From Asticcacaulis aquaticus (GTDB taxonomy: Bacteria > Pseudomonadota > Alphaproteobacteria > Caulobacterales > Caulobacteraceae): 64,000 nt of DNA. This document shows, in pieces, positions 39,010 to 48,634 of the stretch. Within the stretch, counting starts at the first letter, position 1, and every line of letters begins with the position of its first letter. The notes below the pieces were generated by a model. The model was not told the DNA's origin, did not search any database, and worked only from the letters and a program-made list of their open reading frames with translations. The stretch is from positions 83,322-147,321 of the forward strand of contig NZ_JAQQKX010000013.1 of assembly GCF_028550415.1 (NCBI RefSeq), read 5' to 3'. The translations under genes were made by a program, and so were the position numbers.

Positions 39010-39801
39010 CTATTTCACGGGCGCGCCCAGACCCTGCGATATCCGGGCGGCGTAGGTCTTCAGAACCTCAAGCGCCGCCTTGCGCGTCACCTGCTGCGAT
39101 CCGTCGATCAACTCAAGGAACGGCACCGTCAGAGTTCCGACCGCGTAGCCGTCCAGGCCGATAATCGGACAGGCCATGTCAGTTACCCCGCGCGTGCGGA
39201 TGCTGGGCATCATCTCATAGCCCTGCGCCCGCACCTTTTCGATACGCGCGCGCTCCTCGTCCGGCAGGGCCGGGTTCTGCGCCAGGACGCGCGCGGCGGT
39301 GGACGGCTCTGAAAAAGCCATCAGGACGTGGCCGGAACAGGTGCGCACCGCATCGATGGTCACGCCGCGCTTGACGACAAAAGCCGTCGGCCCCGGACTT
39401 TCCTGACGCATGATGACAAGGCCTTTGGCGCCGTTCAGCACGACCACATGGCACGACTGCTGAATGGCGTGGGCCAGTTCCAGCATCAGGGGCGCCGCGA
39501 CCAGCGACAGTTCGTGCGTCGGCAAGGCGCGGAACACCGTCTCCAGCACCTTGTGCGTCACCGTGTAACGGTCGGTGTCGGGATTCTTCGCCAGCCAGCC
39601 CCGCCGCTCCATGACGATGATGATGCGGAAAATCTCGCTCATCGAATTGAACCCCAGCCGGGCCGCTATTTCCGACAGAGTCAGGCCGTCCGGCGCCGTC
39701 GCCAGCAGCTCGATGACATTGAACCCTTTTTCCAGCGCCGGAGCGGAATAGGTGTTTTGGGATTTGGGTTGCGCGTCGTCGCGGGTCGAAGATCTGGCCA
39801 T
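39010..39801 (-). CDS. IclR family transcriptional regulator
   Basis: A 263-residue DNA-binding regulator. The N-terminal winged HTH spans about 18-80 (KGFNVIELLATAPDGLTLSEIAARLGF). The C-terminal effector domain includes SCHVVVLNGAKGLVIMRQ and the late RTRGVTDMACPIIGLDGYAVGTL motif of IclR proteins. They sense small organic acids or sugars. The ATG at 39801 is chosen because the family N-terminus starts there; a longer frame upstream overlaps the intergenic region. It is divergent from the RspB-type dehydrogenase gene and may control it. Confidence 0.87.
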   Translation of the reverse strand: MARSSTRDDAQPKSQNTYSAPALEKGFNVIELLATAPDGLTLSEIAARLGFNSMSEIFRIIIVMERRGWLAKNPDTDRYTVTHKVLETVFRALPTHELSLVAAPLMLELAHAIQQSCHVVVLNGAKGLVIMRQESPGPTAFVVKRGVTIDAVRTCSGHVLMAFSEPSTAARVLAQNPALPDEERARIEKVRAQGYEMMPSIRTRGVTDMACPIIGLDGYAVGTLTVPFLELIDGSQQVTRKAALEVLKTYAARISQGLGAPVK

Positions 39802-39928
39802 GTCCAGATACCTAAACCCTCTGACGCAGAATGCAAGATTCGCCCCCTGTGACCCGGGGTGGGAATTCCTCTTGTTTATTTTCTTATGCGGCATTAATAA
39901 CCAAATATAAAATAAAAGAGGTTGCGCC

Positions 39929-40939
39929 ATGAAGGCTGTTATCTGTGAAAAACCTTATGCGCTGGAGATTACGGAGCGGCCCTTGCCCGTTCGGGCGTCC
40001 GGCGATGTCATGATCCGCATCGATCGGATCGGCCTGTGCGGCACCGACTATCATATATTCGCTGGCAATCAGCCCTTCCTCGCCTATCCCCGCGTCATGG
40101 GTCACGAACTGTCAGGCCACGTGGCCGAGGCCGATGCTGATTCGCCGCTGACAGTCGGCGCACGCGTGACCATCAATCCGTACCTGCCGTGCGGCACCTG
40201 CATCGCCTGCCGCAAGGCCAGGCCCAATTGCTGCGTCAATATCAGGGTGCTGGGCGTCCATATCGACGGCGGCATGACCGAATTCGTCTGCGTTCCCGAA
40301 GCCGCCGTCATCCCGGTCGAAGGCCTGACGCCCGATCAGGCGGCGATGGTCGAGTTTCTGTCGATCGGCGCCCATGCCGTGCGGCGCGGCGCGACCGGTC
40401 CTTCCGACCGCGCTCTGGTCGTCGGTGCCGGGCCCATCGGCGTCGGCGTCGCTCTGTTCGCGGCCATGGCCGGGGCCGAGGTCACCCTGATCGACACCAG
40501 CGCCGCGCGTCTCGACTATGCCCGCGACTTTGTCGGCATACCGCATACGGCGGTCGTCAGCGACGACCTGGACGCCTATCTTAAACGCCGCACGGACGGC
40601 GACTATTTCGACATCGTCTTCGACTGCACCGGCAGCGCCAGAGCTATCGAAAAAGGCTTTTCTTACGTCGCGCACGGTGGCCGCTACGTGCTGGTCAGCG
40701 TCGTCAAGGATACGCTCAGCTTTGCCGACCCCGAATTCCACAAGCGCGAAATGCAGCTGATCGGCAGCCGCAACGCCACGGCCGAGGATTTCCGTCACGT
40801 CATCGATTCGATCCGTTCCGGCGCGATCCCGACAGACGTGCTGAAAACGCAGGGTTTTCCCATGCTGGACCTGCCAGATCGCATTGGCGATCTGATCGCC
40901 GATCAGGGCAAGGTTCTCAAGGCGATCGTCACGCTTTGA
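39929..40939 (+). CDS. Zinc-dependent RspB-type sugar-acid dehydrogenase
   Basis: A 336-residue medium-chain dehydrogenase. The catalytic zinc site has C37 and the H59-E60 pair; the structural zinc site has C88, C91, C94 and C102. A Rossmann motif (VVGAGPIGVG) follows near 165. The pattern is nearest to RspB/LgoD enzymes, which interconvert L-gulonate or L-galactonate with fructuronate or tagaturonate. It starts the plus-strand hexuronate cluster and precedes the GntR gene by 114 bases. No uxuB gene lies in the window, so this enzyme may be the oxidoreductase that feeds UxuA. That role is inferred. Confidence 0.8.
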   Translation: MKAVICEKPYALEITERPLPVRASGDVMIRIDRIGLCGTDYHIFAGNQPFLAYPRVMGHELSGHVAEADADSPLTVGARVTINPYLPCGTCIACRKARPNCCVNIRVLGVHIDGGMTEFVCVPEAAVIPVEGLTPDQAAMVEFLSIGAHAVRRGATGPSDRALVVGAGPIGVGVALFAAMAGAEVTLIDTSAARLDYARDFVGIPHTAVVSDDLDAYLKRRTDGDYFDIVFDCTGSARAIEKGFSYVAHGGRYVLVSVVKDTLSFADPEFHKREMQLIGSRNATAEDFRHVIDSIRSGAIPTDVLKTQGFPMLDLPDRIGDLIADQGKVLKAIVTL

Positions 40940-40956
40940 CCACCCGAATATATTGA

Positions 40957-40991
40957 TCAACCAATTTAAGCCACGGGGTTAAATTGGTTGA
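40957..40991. promoter_or_regulatory. Candidate GntR (UxuR/ExuR-type) operator
   Basis: A perfect 13-base inverted repeat (TCAACCAATTTAA with TTAAATTGGTTGA) with a nine-base spacer. Each arm contains TTGGTTGAT on one strand, a half-matching version of the TTGGT-N2-ACCAA boxes bound by FadR-subfamily GntR proteins. It lies 63 bases upstream of the GntR start codon, consistent with autoregulation of the uronate operon. There is no T-run, so it is unlikely to be a terminator. Confidence 0.6.
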
Positions 40992-41053
40992 TATATCCCG
41001 GCAAAGTCTTTATGGTGCGACAAACCTCCCGTTTGTACCCTTAAGGATGCCGT

Positions 41054-41809
41054 ATGGCTACGGAAGATCGCGACCGTCGCTTCTATCAGGTGATCGGCGA
41101 AAGCCTGTCCGAACGCATCCGTGCGGGCGAGTTCAGTCTGGGCGGCCGCCTGCCGCCGGAACGCGAACTGGCCGAAGCCTATAATGTCGGACGCACCGTC
41201 ATCCGCGACGCGCTGGTAATGCTTGAGGTCAAGGGGCTGGTCGAAATCCGTCAGGGCTCGGGCATCTACGTCACCCGGCGCGCCTATGAGGCGGTGGCCC
41301 CCGAAGACGTGACCATCGAAATGCGCCCGCCCGCCGGACCGTTCGAACTGTTACAGGCCCGGCAATGGCTGGAAAGCCATATGGCTCGTCTGGCGGCGCT
41401 CAACGCCACCGAAGCCGATCTGGCCGCCATCCGCGAGGCCTGCGAGGATCATCGCACCGCCGCCTGGGGCGAAGCCAAGGAAAGCATGGATATCCGCTTC
41501 CATATGGCCATCGCCCGCGCGGCACAGAATTCGGAACTGACGGCGCTGGTCGCCCAATTGTGGCACCGGCGCGACCACAACCCGATGTGGCGCTCGCTGC
41601 ACGGTCGCATCCGGGACACGACCTATCGCCAACGCTGGGTGCGCGACCACGAAGCCATCGTCGCCGCGCTTACCCGGCGCGACCCCGAGGCGGCCTATGT
41701 CGCCATGTGGTCGCATATCGAAAACGTCAAGAACTTCCTCATGAACGCGGCGGACGTCGAAGACGACGCCACGCCCGTGCCGCTCGAACGAAAGGATCAG
41801 GCCTCGTGA
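41054..41809 (+). CDS. GntR-family (FadR subfamily) repressor of the hexuronate cluster
   Basis: A 251-residue regulator. The winged HTH (about 8-75) holds [43 protein letters not shown], the GntR signature. The all-helical FCD effector domain follows (about 95-235), with conserved metal-type histidines in RFHMAIARA and in WVRDHEAIV. Context with uxuA and an ExuT-like transporter makes it the likely UxuR/ExuR-type repressor responding to a hexuronate or its derivative. Its stop overlaps the uxuA GTG by four bases. Confidence 0.88.
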   Translation: MATEDRDRRFYQVIGESLSERIRAGEFSLGGRLPPERELAEAYNVGRTVIRDALVMLEVKGLVEIRQGSGIYVTRRAYEAVAPEDVTIEMRPPAGPFELLQARQWLESHMARLAALNATEADLAAIREACEDHRTAAWGEAKESMDIRFHMAIARAAQNSELTALVAQLWHRRDHNPMWRSLHGRIRDTTYRQRWVRDHEAIVAALTRRDPEAAYVAMWSHIENVKNFLMNAADVEDDATPVPLERKDQAS

Positions 41810-42987
41810 CCACCCTCCCCTATCTTATGGAACAGACCATGCGCTGGTTCGGGCCCAAGGACCCGGTCAGCCTCCGCGACATCCGTCAGGCGGGCTGCGA
41901 AGGCGTGGTCTCGGCCCTGCACCACATCCCGAACGGCGAGGTGTGGACGGTAGAGGAAATCCTGATCCGCAAGACCGAGATCGAAAACGCCGGCATGACC
42001 TGGAGTGTGGTCGAAAGCCTGCCGATCGACGAGCGCATCAAGACGCAAGGCGCGGGCTTTGAAACCTGCATCGAAAACTACATGACGTCCCTGCGCAATC
42101 TGGCGGCCTGCGGCGTTTATGTAGTGACCTACAATTTCATGCCGCTGCTCGACTGGACGCGGACGAATCTCAGCTTCGCCATGCCCGACGGCGCCAAGGC
42201 CCTCAAGTTCGAACTGGATGCCGTCGCCGCTTTCGACATCTATATGCTGAAGCGTCCCGGCGCGGAAGCCGACTACAGCGCCGATATCCTCGCCGCGGCC
42301 AAGGCCCGCTTCGACGCCATGGACGACGACGCGAAAACCCTGCTGGAGCGCAATATCATCAAGGGCCTGCCCGGCTCCGAAGAAAGCTTCACCGCCGCCG
42401 ATTTCCTCAAGGCCATTCAGGGCTATGCCGGCATCGACCACGCGCGCCTGAAAAACCATCTGGTGCATTTCCTGAGCGAAATCTGCCCGGTGGCCGACGA
42501 ACTGGGCATCAAGATGGTCATCCACCCCGACGACCCGCCCTACACCATGTTCGGTCTGCCGCGCGTCGTCTCGACCGAAGCCGACATGGCCGACCTGTTC
42601 GCACGCGTACCGAATATCTCGAACGGTCTGTGCTTCTGCGCCGGTTCGTTCAGCATCCGCGCGGACAACGATCTGGTCGCGATGATCAAACGCTTCGGCG
42701 AGCGCATCCACTTCACGCACCTGCGCAACACGCGCCGCGAAGACAATGGTGACTTCTTCGAATCGGCGCACCTCGACGGCTCGATCGACATGTTCGAGGT
42801 CGTCAGCGCTCTGCGCGAAGTCTCGGTGACCTATAAGAAGCGCATCCCGATGCGCCCGGACCACGGCCATCAGATGCTGGATGACCTGAACAAAACGACC
42901 AATCCCGGCTATTCCGCCATCGGCCGCCTGCGCGGTCTGGCCGAATTGCGCGGCCTGGAACTGGGCGTCGCCCGTTCGCAGGGATAA
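41806..42987 (+). CDS. uxuA: Mannonate dehydratase UxuA
   Basis: A 393-residue TIM-barrel enzyme that dehydrates D-mannonate to 2-keto-3-deoxy-D-gluconate. It aligns closely with E. coli Uxu[43 protein letters not shown] and [14 protein letters not shown], including the metal-binding cysteine/histidine region near CAGSF and HFTHLR. Two starts are possible: GTG 41806, which overlaps the repressor stop and follows AAGGA, or ATG 41827, which matches the E. coli start. I prefer 41806 for its ribosome-binding site. A perfect hairpin at 42995-43022 follows the stop. Confidence 0.95.
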   Translation: MTTLPYLMEQTMRWFGPKDPVSLRDIRQAGCEGVVSALHHIPNGEVWTVEEILIRKTEIENAGMTWSVVESLPIDERIKTQGAGFETCIENYMTSLRNLAACGVYVVTYNFMPLLDWTRTNLSFAMPDGAKALKFELDAVAAFDIYMLKRPGAEADYSADILAAAKARFDAMDDDAKTLLERNIIKGLPGSEESFTAADFLKAIQGYAGIDHARLKNHLVHFLSEICPVADELGIKMVIHPDDPPYTMFGLPRVVSTEADMADLFARVPNISNGLCFCAGSFSIRADNDLVAMIKRFGERIHFTHLRNTRREDNGDFFESAHLDGSIDMFEVVSALREVSVTYKKRIPMRPDHGHQMLDDLNKTTNPGYSAIGRLRGLAELRGLELGVARSQG

Positions 42988-42994
42988 GCTGCCC

Positions 42995-43022
42995 ATGGCG
43001 GAGAGGCCACCCTCTCCGCCAT
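42995..43022 (+). terminator. Strong hairpin between uxuA and the glucuronidase gene
   Basis: A perfect 12-base stem (ATGGCGGAGAGG with CCTCTCCGCCAT) and a four-base loop. No U-tract follows, so this is more likely a mRNA-stability or partial-attenuation hairpin within the operon than a full terminator. Confidence 0.5.
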
Positions 43023-43080
43023 AATGAAAACAGCGGCCCGATTAAAGCCCGATTGAAGCCCGCTACAGGGGGGGACATCC

Positions 43081-44988
43081 ATGACCACGACATCCCGGCG
43101 CACGGCGCTGCGCCTCGGCACGGCCTTTACGGCGCTTCTGGGTCTGGGCGGCACGGCGGCGGCTCAGGAGCCCCCTTTGCTTCCGGTATCGCCCGTAACC
43201 GCGCTGCGGCCCGATATCCTGATGACCGGGGCTATCAACCGTGACGGCGTCGATCTGTCGGGCGACTGGACCTATTCCAAGGATCTTTATCAGACCGGCA
43301 AGACCGATATCCTCGGTTGGGCCGCCGCGCCGCGCGCCCAGCGTTTCCGCGACGTGAACGTCGAAGCGGAAGAAGGCAAAAACAAATATACCTTCTTCGA
43401 ATACGACATGGACCGCGGCCCGCACATGACCCTGCCCGGTGCCTGGAACGCTGCCGAGCCGGAACTGCGCTATTATGACGGTCTGATCTGGTTCCAGCGG
43501 TTTTTCGAGTCGGGGCCGCTGAACGGGCAGCGCGCCTTCCTGCGCTTCGAGGCGGTCAACTACCTGACCGAGGTCTATGTCAACGGGCAAAAGGTGGGCA
43601 GTCACGAAGGCGGCTTCACCCCCTTTACCTTCGAGGTGACCAAGGTTCTGCGCGAAGGTAAAAATCAGATCACGCTCGGTGTCGATTCCACCCATGGCGA
43701 GCACACTGTGCCGCCCAAGGTCACCGACTGGGATATCTACGGCGGCGTGACACGACCGATCCGCCTGATCCGCACACCGGCGACCTATATCGACGATTTC
43801 TATATTCGCTATACCGAAGCGGGCCGCATCCTTGCCACCGTACAGCTCAACGGCCCCGATGCCGCCGGAAAGCCGGTCGTCCTGACCATCGCGGCGCTGA
43901 AGCTCAAGGCCACAGCCACGACCGACATCAGCGGACAGGCGCAGTTCGACCTCAAGGCGCCTAAGGCGCTGAAACTATGGACCCCGGACGCTCCCACACT
44001 GTACGAGGCAGGCCTCACGGCGGGCGAAGACACCCTGACCGACCGGATGGGTTTCCGCACCATCGCGGTGAAGGGGATGCAAGTCCTGCTGAACGGTCAG
44101 CCGGTCTTCCTGCGCGGCATATGCCTGCATGAGGAAGAGTTCGGCAGCAATCCAGCCCGCCGGATCATGACCGAGACCGCCCGCGCCTTGCTTACCGAGG
44201 TTAAGACGGGCCTGAACGGCAACTTCGTGCGCCTGTCGCACTATCCGCATTCGGAGGTCACCACCCGTCTGTGCGACGAAATGGGCCTGTTGGTGTGGAG
44301 CGAAATCCCGGTCTACTGGGCGGTCGGTTTCGGTGACGCGAAGACCTTCGACGTTGCGCGGCGCATGATGACCGAAAACGTCCTGCGCGACCGCAACCGC
44401 GCCTCGATTATCATCTGGAGCGTCGGCAACGAGACGCCATCGACCCCGGCGCGCAACCACTTCATGGGCACGCTGGCCGACGACGCCCGCGCTATGGACC
44501 CGTCGCGCCTGATCTCGGCCGCGCTTCTGGTGCACAAGAAAAAGGTCGACGGCGTACTGGAGGCGACCATCGACGATCCGCTGGTGGCGAAACTCGATAT
44601 CATGTCGGCCAATACCTATACGGCGTGGTACGGCAACGACCGGCTTGAGGACGTGCCGCCACAGCGCTGGAAAGCGCCTGTGTCAAAACCGTTGATTTTC
44701 TCCGAATTCGGTGCCGATGCGTTGGCGGGATATCACCCGGACGACCGTCGCAAATATTCCGAAGAATTTCAGGCCGATTTTTATCGCGCGACGCTCGCCA
44801 ATGCCGATACCGTCCCCTTCCTCGCCGGACTGTCGCCCTGGATACTCAAGGACTTCCAGACGCCCCGACGCGAGCACCCGGTCTATCAGAAGGGCTGGAA
44901 CCGCAAGGGGCTGTTATCGGAAACCGGAGTCCGCAAACAGGCCTTTGCCGTACTGAGCGACTATTACCGCGCAAAGGCGGGTAAGTGA
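43081..44988 (+). CDS. GH2 beta-glucuronidase-like enzyme, Tat-exported
   Basis: A 635-residue GH2 glycosidase. The signal has a twin-arginine (SRRTALRLG) and ends near AAA-Q (residue 28), so periplasmic action is expected. Domains are sugar-binding (about 55-245), Ig-like (250-335) and TIM barrel (345-620). The acid/base is E451 in SVGNETPS, and the nucleophile is E542 in FSEFGADAL. Length and the position between uxuA and a hexuronate-type transporter favour beta-glucuronidase over beta-galactosidase, with glucuronoxylan or glucuronide oligomers as possible substrates. Beta-galacturonidase activity is an alternative. Confidence 0.82.
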   Translation: MTTTSRRTALRLGTAFTALLGLGGTAAAQEPPLLPVSPVTALRPDILMTGAINRDGVDLSGDWTYSKDLYQTGKTDILGWAAAPRAQRFRDVNVEAEEGKNKYTFFEYDMDRGPHMTLPGAWNAAEPELRYYDGLIWFQRFFESGPLNGQRAFLRFEAVNYLTEVYVNGQKVGSHEGGFTPFTFEVTKVLREGKNQITLGVDSTHGEHTVPPKVTDWDIYGGVTRPIRLIRTPATYIDDFYIRYTEAGRILATVQLNGPDAAGKPVVLTIAALKLKATATTDISGQAQFDLKAPKALKLWTPDAPTLYEAGLTAGEDTLTDRMGFRTIAVKGMQVLLNGQPVFLRGICLHEEEFGSNPARRIMTETARALLTEVKTGLNGNFVRLSHYPHSEVTTRLCDEMGLLVWSEIPVYWAVGFGDAKTFDVARRMMTENVLRDRNRASIIIWSVGNETPSTPARNHFMGTLADDARAMDPSRLISAALLVHKKKVDGVLEATIDDPLVAKLDIMSANTYTAWYGNDRLEDVPPQRWKAPVSKPLIFSEFGADALAGYHPDDRRKYSEEFQADFYRATLANADTVPFLAGLSPWILKDFQTPRREHPVYQKGWNRKGLLSETGVRKQAFAVLSDYYRAKAGK

Positions 44989-45149
44989 GCCACCATGCAA
45001 TGACCGACTTGCCAAAGGTTGTAAAAGCAGCCATTACAAAACGCGAAACCGGTGTCATTACGCATATTGCGGACATCGACAAAAGACGACCTGCCTAAGG
45101 CGGGCATGCACACGACATACTGGGAACAACCAAAAAGGGAGACCGCGTC

Positions 45150-46460
45150 ATGAACGCACCCGCCTTCGACGGGACCGTCAGCCCCCGGATGAGCAAATAT
45201 AGATGGGTGATCTGCGCCCTGTTGTTCATCGCCATCGGGATCAACTATATCGACCGCCAGATGATCGGCATCCTGAAGAGCACGCTTCAGGCGGACCTGC
45301 AATGGACCGAAATCGAATACGCCCAGATCGTCTTCTGGTTCCAGTGCTTCTATGCCGTCGGCTTTCTGACCTTTGGTCGTGTGATCGATAAGGTCGGGGT
45401 GCGCATCGGCTATGCGGTGGCCTTCACCATCTGGACCATCGCCTCGATCGGCCACGGCCTGATCCACACGGTGACGCAGTTCGCCATCGCCCGCTCGGTG
45501 CTGGGCTTCGGCGAGTCGGGCAGCTTCCCGTCGTCGCTGAAAGCCGTGTCGGAATGGTTCCCGCAAAAGGAACGCGCTCAGGCTGTTGGTATCTTCAATG
45601 CCGGTACGGCCATGGGGCCGATCATCACGCCGCTGCTGGTGCCTGCCATCACGCTGGCCTGGGGCTGGCGCGCCGCTTTCATCTCCATCGGCATCGTCAC
45701 GGCCGTCTGGCTGATTGCGTGGCTGGCCATGTACCGCCGCCCGGAACAGCATCCGAAGGTCAATGCCGAAGAACTGGCCTATATCCGCTCCAGTGACGCC
45801 GCCGTCAGCGCCGCGCCCGCAGCCAATATTTCGTGGTTCAAGCTGCTGACGTTCAAGGAAACCTGGGCCTATGCGCTGGGCAAGTTCCTGACCGACCCGA
45901 TCTGGTGGCTGTACCTGTTCTGGCTGCCGGACTTCCTCGGTAAGGCCTATGGTCTTGACCTGAAATCCTTCGGTCCGCCGCTGGTTGCCATCTATATCCT
46001 CGCCGATATCGGTTCGGTCATGGGCGGCTGGTCGTCGTCGGCCCAGATGAAAAGCGGCCGTTCGGCCAATGCCTCGCGCAAGACCACCATGCTGATCTGC
46101 GCCTTCCTCGTCACGCCGATCGTCGCCGCGCAGTTCGTCGATAACCTGTGGGCCGCCGTCGGCATTATCGGTCTGGCCGCCGCTTCGCACCAGGCGTGGT
46201 CGGCCAACCTGATGACCCTGCCGTCGGACCTGTTCCCGAAACAGGCCGTGGCCTCGGTCATCGGCATCGGCGGCACCGCGGGTGCCATCGGTGGCATGCT
46301 GATGACGACCTATAACGGCTATATTCTTGAGCTGTTCAAGTCCTATCAGCCGATCTTCATCGTCGCCGGCTCGGCCTATCTGGTCGCCATCGTCGTGATC
46401 CACAGCCTGACGCCGAAACTGGCGCGGGTGGCGGAAGAGCGTATTCTGAAGTCGCACTAA
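45150..46460 (+). CDS. MFS hexuronate transporter, ExuT-like
   Basis: A 436-residue inner-membrane protein with 12 predicted helices, from the anion:cation symporter branch of the major facilitator superfamily. The signature YIDRQMIGILKSTLQADLQWTE near the first helix and FGESGSFPSSLKAVSEWFPQKERA match ExuT/GudP proteins, which import galacturonate or glucuronate with protons. It is the last gene of the uronate cluster, 161 bases after the glucuronidase gene, and is followed by a strong terminator. A related sugar acid could be the real substrate. Confidence 0.87.
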   Translation: MNAPAFDGTVSPRMSKYRWVICALLFIAIGINYIDRQMIGILKSTLQADLQWTEIEYAQIVFWFQCFYAVGFLTFGRVIDKVGVRIGYAVAFTIWTIASIGHGLIHTVTQFAIARSVLGFGESGSFPSSLKAVSEWFPQKERAQAVGIFNAGTAMGPIITPLLVPAITLAWGWRAAFISIGIVTAVWLIAWLAMYRRPEQHPKVNAEELAYIRSSDAAVSAAPAANISWFKLLTFKETWAYALGKFLTDPIWWLYLFWLPDFLGKAYGLDLKSFGPPLVAIYILADIGSVMGGWSSSAQMKSGRSANASRKTTMLICAFLVTPIVAAQFVDNLWAAVGIIGLAAASHQAWSANLMTLPSDLFPKQAVASVIGIGGTAGAIGGMLMTTYNGYILELFKSYQPIFIVAGSAYLVAIVVIHSLTPKLARVAEERILKSH

Positions 46461-46476
46461 ACGACGCAGAGACGAC

Positions 46477-46514
46477 AAAAAAGCGCGGCAGGTTTTCCTG
46501 TCGCGCTTTTTTTT
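46477..46514 (+). terminator. Rho-independent terminator after the ExuT-like gene
   Basis: AAAAAAGCGCGGCAGG pairs with CCTGTCGCGCTTTTTT around a TTTT loop, followed by eight T residues in a row. It lies 16 bases past the stop of the transporter gene. Confidence 0.92.
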
Positions 46515-46553
46515 GCGTCTTGAATCCCCACCCGTCACCCCAATATCGAACCT

Positions 46554-47087
46554 ATGTCCCTGCCCGAAAAATATGGCGTCTTGCCCGACACGCACCTTGT
46601 GCCCGACCTACTGACCCCCGGCTTGAAGGTCGTCTTTTGCGGTACGGCGCTGGGGCGCGTCTTGGCGGAAAAGCGCGCCTATTATGCGCATCCCGGCAAC
46701 TTTTTTTGGCGGACGTTACACGCCATCGGCCTGACGCCGGAGCGGGTGACACCGACCGACTATGCGCGATTGCTCGACTACGGCATCGGCCTGACCGACC
46801 TGTGCAAGGCCCATTACGGCAACGATAGAGAACTGTCGTCGGAGGCATGGGACGCCGAGGCCCTGCGTATGAAGATATTACACTATCAGCCGGAAATCCT
46901 TGCCTTTACGTCCAAGACGGCGGCCAGCGCCTGTCTGGGCAAATCCACCAGTCAGATCGCCCTCGGATGTCAATCGGAGACGATCGGCTTGACGCGCCTG
47001 TATGTCCTGCCCTCTCCGTCCGGTCAGGCTCGTACCTTCTGGGATCAGGCCGTTTGGCAGACGCTCGCTAATGCCGCGTTGGTCTGA
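46554..47087 (+). CDS. mug: Mug-type G/U(T) mismatch-specific DNA glycosylase
   Basis: A 177-residue uracil-DNA glycosylase of family 2. It removes U or ethenocytosine opposite G in DNA. The active-site strand is VVFCGTALGRV followed by YYAHPGNFFWRTLHAIGLTP, and the DNA-intercalating motif is LPSPSGQARTFW (NPSGLSR in E. coli Mug). In the first motif CGTALG replaces the GINPG of E. coli, as in many alphaproteobacterial members. The start lies about 40 bases after the ExuT terminator. The 3' end overlaps the convergent lipocalin gene by 20 bases. Confidence 0.88.
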   Translation: MSLPEKYGVLPDTHLVPDLLTPGLKVVFCGTALGRVLAEKRAYYAHPGNFFWRTLHAIGLTPERVTPTDYARLLDYGIGLTDLCKAHYGNDRELSSEAWDAEALRMKILHYQPEILAFTSKTAASACLGKSTSQIALGCQSETIGLTRLYVLPSPSGQARTFWDQAVWQTLANAALV

Positions 47088-47622
47088 TAAGACTGCGGTC
47101 GTAGCCTAGTTCCGCGGCGCGCGTTTCCAGCTTCACCCACACCTCCGGTGACGGATTGGCCGTGCGGCTCAGTATCCACAGATAACGGCCCGAAGGCTCG
47201 CCCACGATCGACCAGCTATAATCGTCGGCACGATCCAGCACCCAGTAATTGCCAATATAGAATGGTCCGGCAAACGACACTTTCAGCTTTGCATTGCCGC
47301 TGCCCGCAACCACCTTGGCCTTGCCTTCCGAGGTCGTTTTTTCTGCCGTGATCGAGCCCTTGCGGCAGGTATTGACGACCCTGATCTGGCCATCCGGCAG
47401 AGCGCTATATTCGGCCCGCACGCCTTCGCAGTCCTTTTCGAAGGCGTTCTCGTAGCGCGCTACCTCATACCACAGCCCCGAATAGGCCGTGAGATCGACC
47501 GGTTTCGACGGCTGCGGGACGTTGTGATTGCCGACCGGCCCGCCGGGTATCGCCGCACAGGCGGTGACGGCAGCAGCTAACAAAATCAGAGGCAAAAAGG
47601 CGCGTTGCGGTTTCATCGACAT
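47068..47622 (-). CDS. Outer-membrane lipocalin (Blc-like lipoprotein)
   Basis: A 184-residue lipoprotein with a lipobox (AVTAC, C22). The lipocalin signature is present: a first motif with YSGLWYEVARYENAFEKDCEGV, a NYWVLDRADDYSW segment and the WILSRT third motif. Bacterial lipocalins bind lysophospholipids or fatty acids at the outer membrane and often respond to envelope stress. The gene starts about 60 bases after the GINT1-like gene and may be transcribed with it or alone. Confidence 0.92.
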   Translation of the reverse strand: MSMKPQRAFLPLILLAAAVTACAAIPGGPVGNHNVPQPSKPVDLTAYSGLWYEVARYENAFEKDCEGVRAEYSALPDGQIRVVNTCRKGSITAEKTTSEGKAKVVAGSGNAKLKVSFAGPFYIGNYWVLDRADDYSWSIVGEPSGRYLWILSRTANPSPEVWVKLETRAAELGYDRSLIRPTRH

Positions 47623-47681
47623 ATCCCAGCTGAACAGATTTCAAGATTCTGAAACCGCCGGTAAATATTCAATGTGACGGT

Positions 47682-48578
47682 CTATCCCGGTTTATTCATG
47701 CCCAGCGCCTTGCGCAGCTTGAATTGCAGCTTGATGAACGGTTCCGCCGCCGATTTATGGATTTGTTTGACGTCGATGAAGGTCACGCTGTCACGCCCTG
47801 AAAGGGTGTGAAACCCTTCCCTATAACCTTCCAGTAAACCCTCCGCCGTCAGACGACCCACCTCGGTCGCCGAAAAGGTTTCCGGCGTCAGGGTATCGAC
47901 GCGCAGCAGATTGATCGCCGCGCCATAGGTGCCGACGCAATCCTGCATGGGCAAGTGCAAGGCACCGTCCTTGACGAACGGATCGCCGCCGGGGCGCGAG
48001 GTTTCAAAACCGGTCCGCACCGGATTGGCCGCGTGTGACGTCCACGGCCCCATCAGGTCGTCGGCATGAGCTATATACAGTTCCCGCATCGCCTTGCCCT
48101 CGGCGCCCGGCAAGGCGTAGAACATCCACCATTGGCCGTCGTGTTTGACGACCGTGGCGTCGATGGCGGGGATATCGAGCAGCGTCTTGACCGGCGCCCA
48201 GCGATCCGGAAAGCGCGTACAGCGATAGAGCGTCAGCACCCCGCTCTTGTGTGCTTCGGGCAGCATGTAAAGCTCGCCACCGTCCTCGATCAGATAGGGA
48301 TAGGACAGGTGGAACGGCGTCACCAGAGCCTCGCCCCGCCCGATCAGATTGCGCTCCGCATCATACTGATAATAATGGATTTCACCGCGTTTGACGCGAT
48401 AGTCATAGGCTTCGGCAAAGATCGTCAGCACATCGTCGCGGCGCAGGCCGAACGGATCGGCGATAAAGCGGAACGATCCCATGAGCGGCAGCCAAACGAT
48501 CTCGTCGGCCTTTGGCGCATCGGTGGATACATCCTCGATAGAGCGGTCAATAAAGCCAACATGCCACAGATCGATCAC
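47682..48578 (-). CDS. GINT1 N-terminal-like beta-propeller protein, possible glycolipid transferase
   Basis: A 298-residue protein without signal peptide. Its pattern (FRFIADPFGL, then RGEIHYY, HLSYPYLIEDGGELYMLPE, then WWMFY) matches the N-terminal domain of glucosamine inositolphosphorylceramide transferase 1 and related bacterial proteins. That domain is a five-bladed propeller of the GH43/GH117 type. It is next to a GT4 glycosyltransferase gene on the same strand, so a role in glycosylating a membrane lipid or polysaccharide is likely. Members of this bacterial group are uncharacterised as far as I know. Substrate and activity are inferred. Confidence 0.65.
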   Translation of the reverse strand: MIDLWHVGFIDRSIEDVSTDAPKADEIVWLPLMGSFRFIADPFGLRRDDVLTIFAEAYDYRVKRGEIHYYQYDAERNLIGRGEALVTPFHLSYPYLIEDGGELYMLPEAHKSGVLTLYRCTRFPDRWAPVKTLLDIPAIDATVVKHDGQWWMFYALPGAEGKAMRELYIAHADDLMGPWTSHAANPVRTGFETSRPGGDPFVKDGALHLPMQDCVGTYGAAINLLRVDTLTPETFSATEVGRLTAEGLLEGYREGFHTLSGRDSVTFIDVKQIHKSAAEPFIKLQFKLRKALGMNKPG

Positions 48579-48634
48579 GCGTCGCTCCTTAATATCTGAG
48601 CTTGGTGTGCGGTGACCGCAGTCCTATGTCAAGC

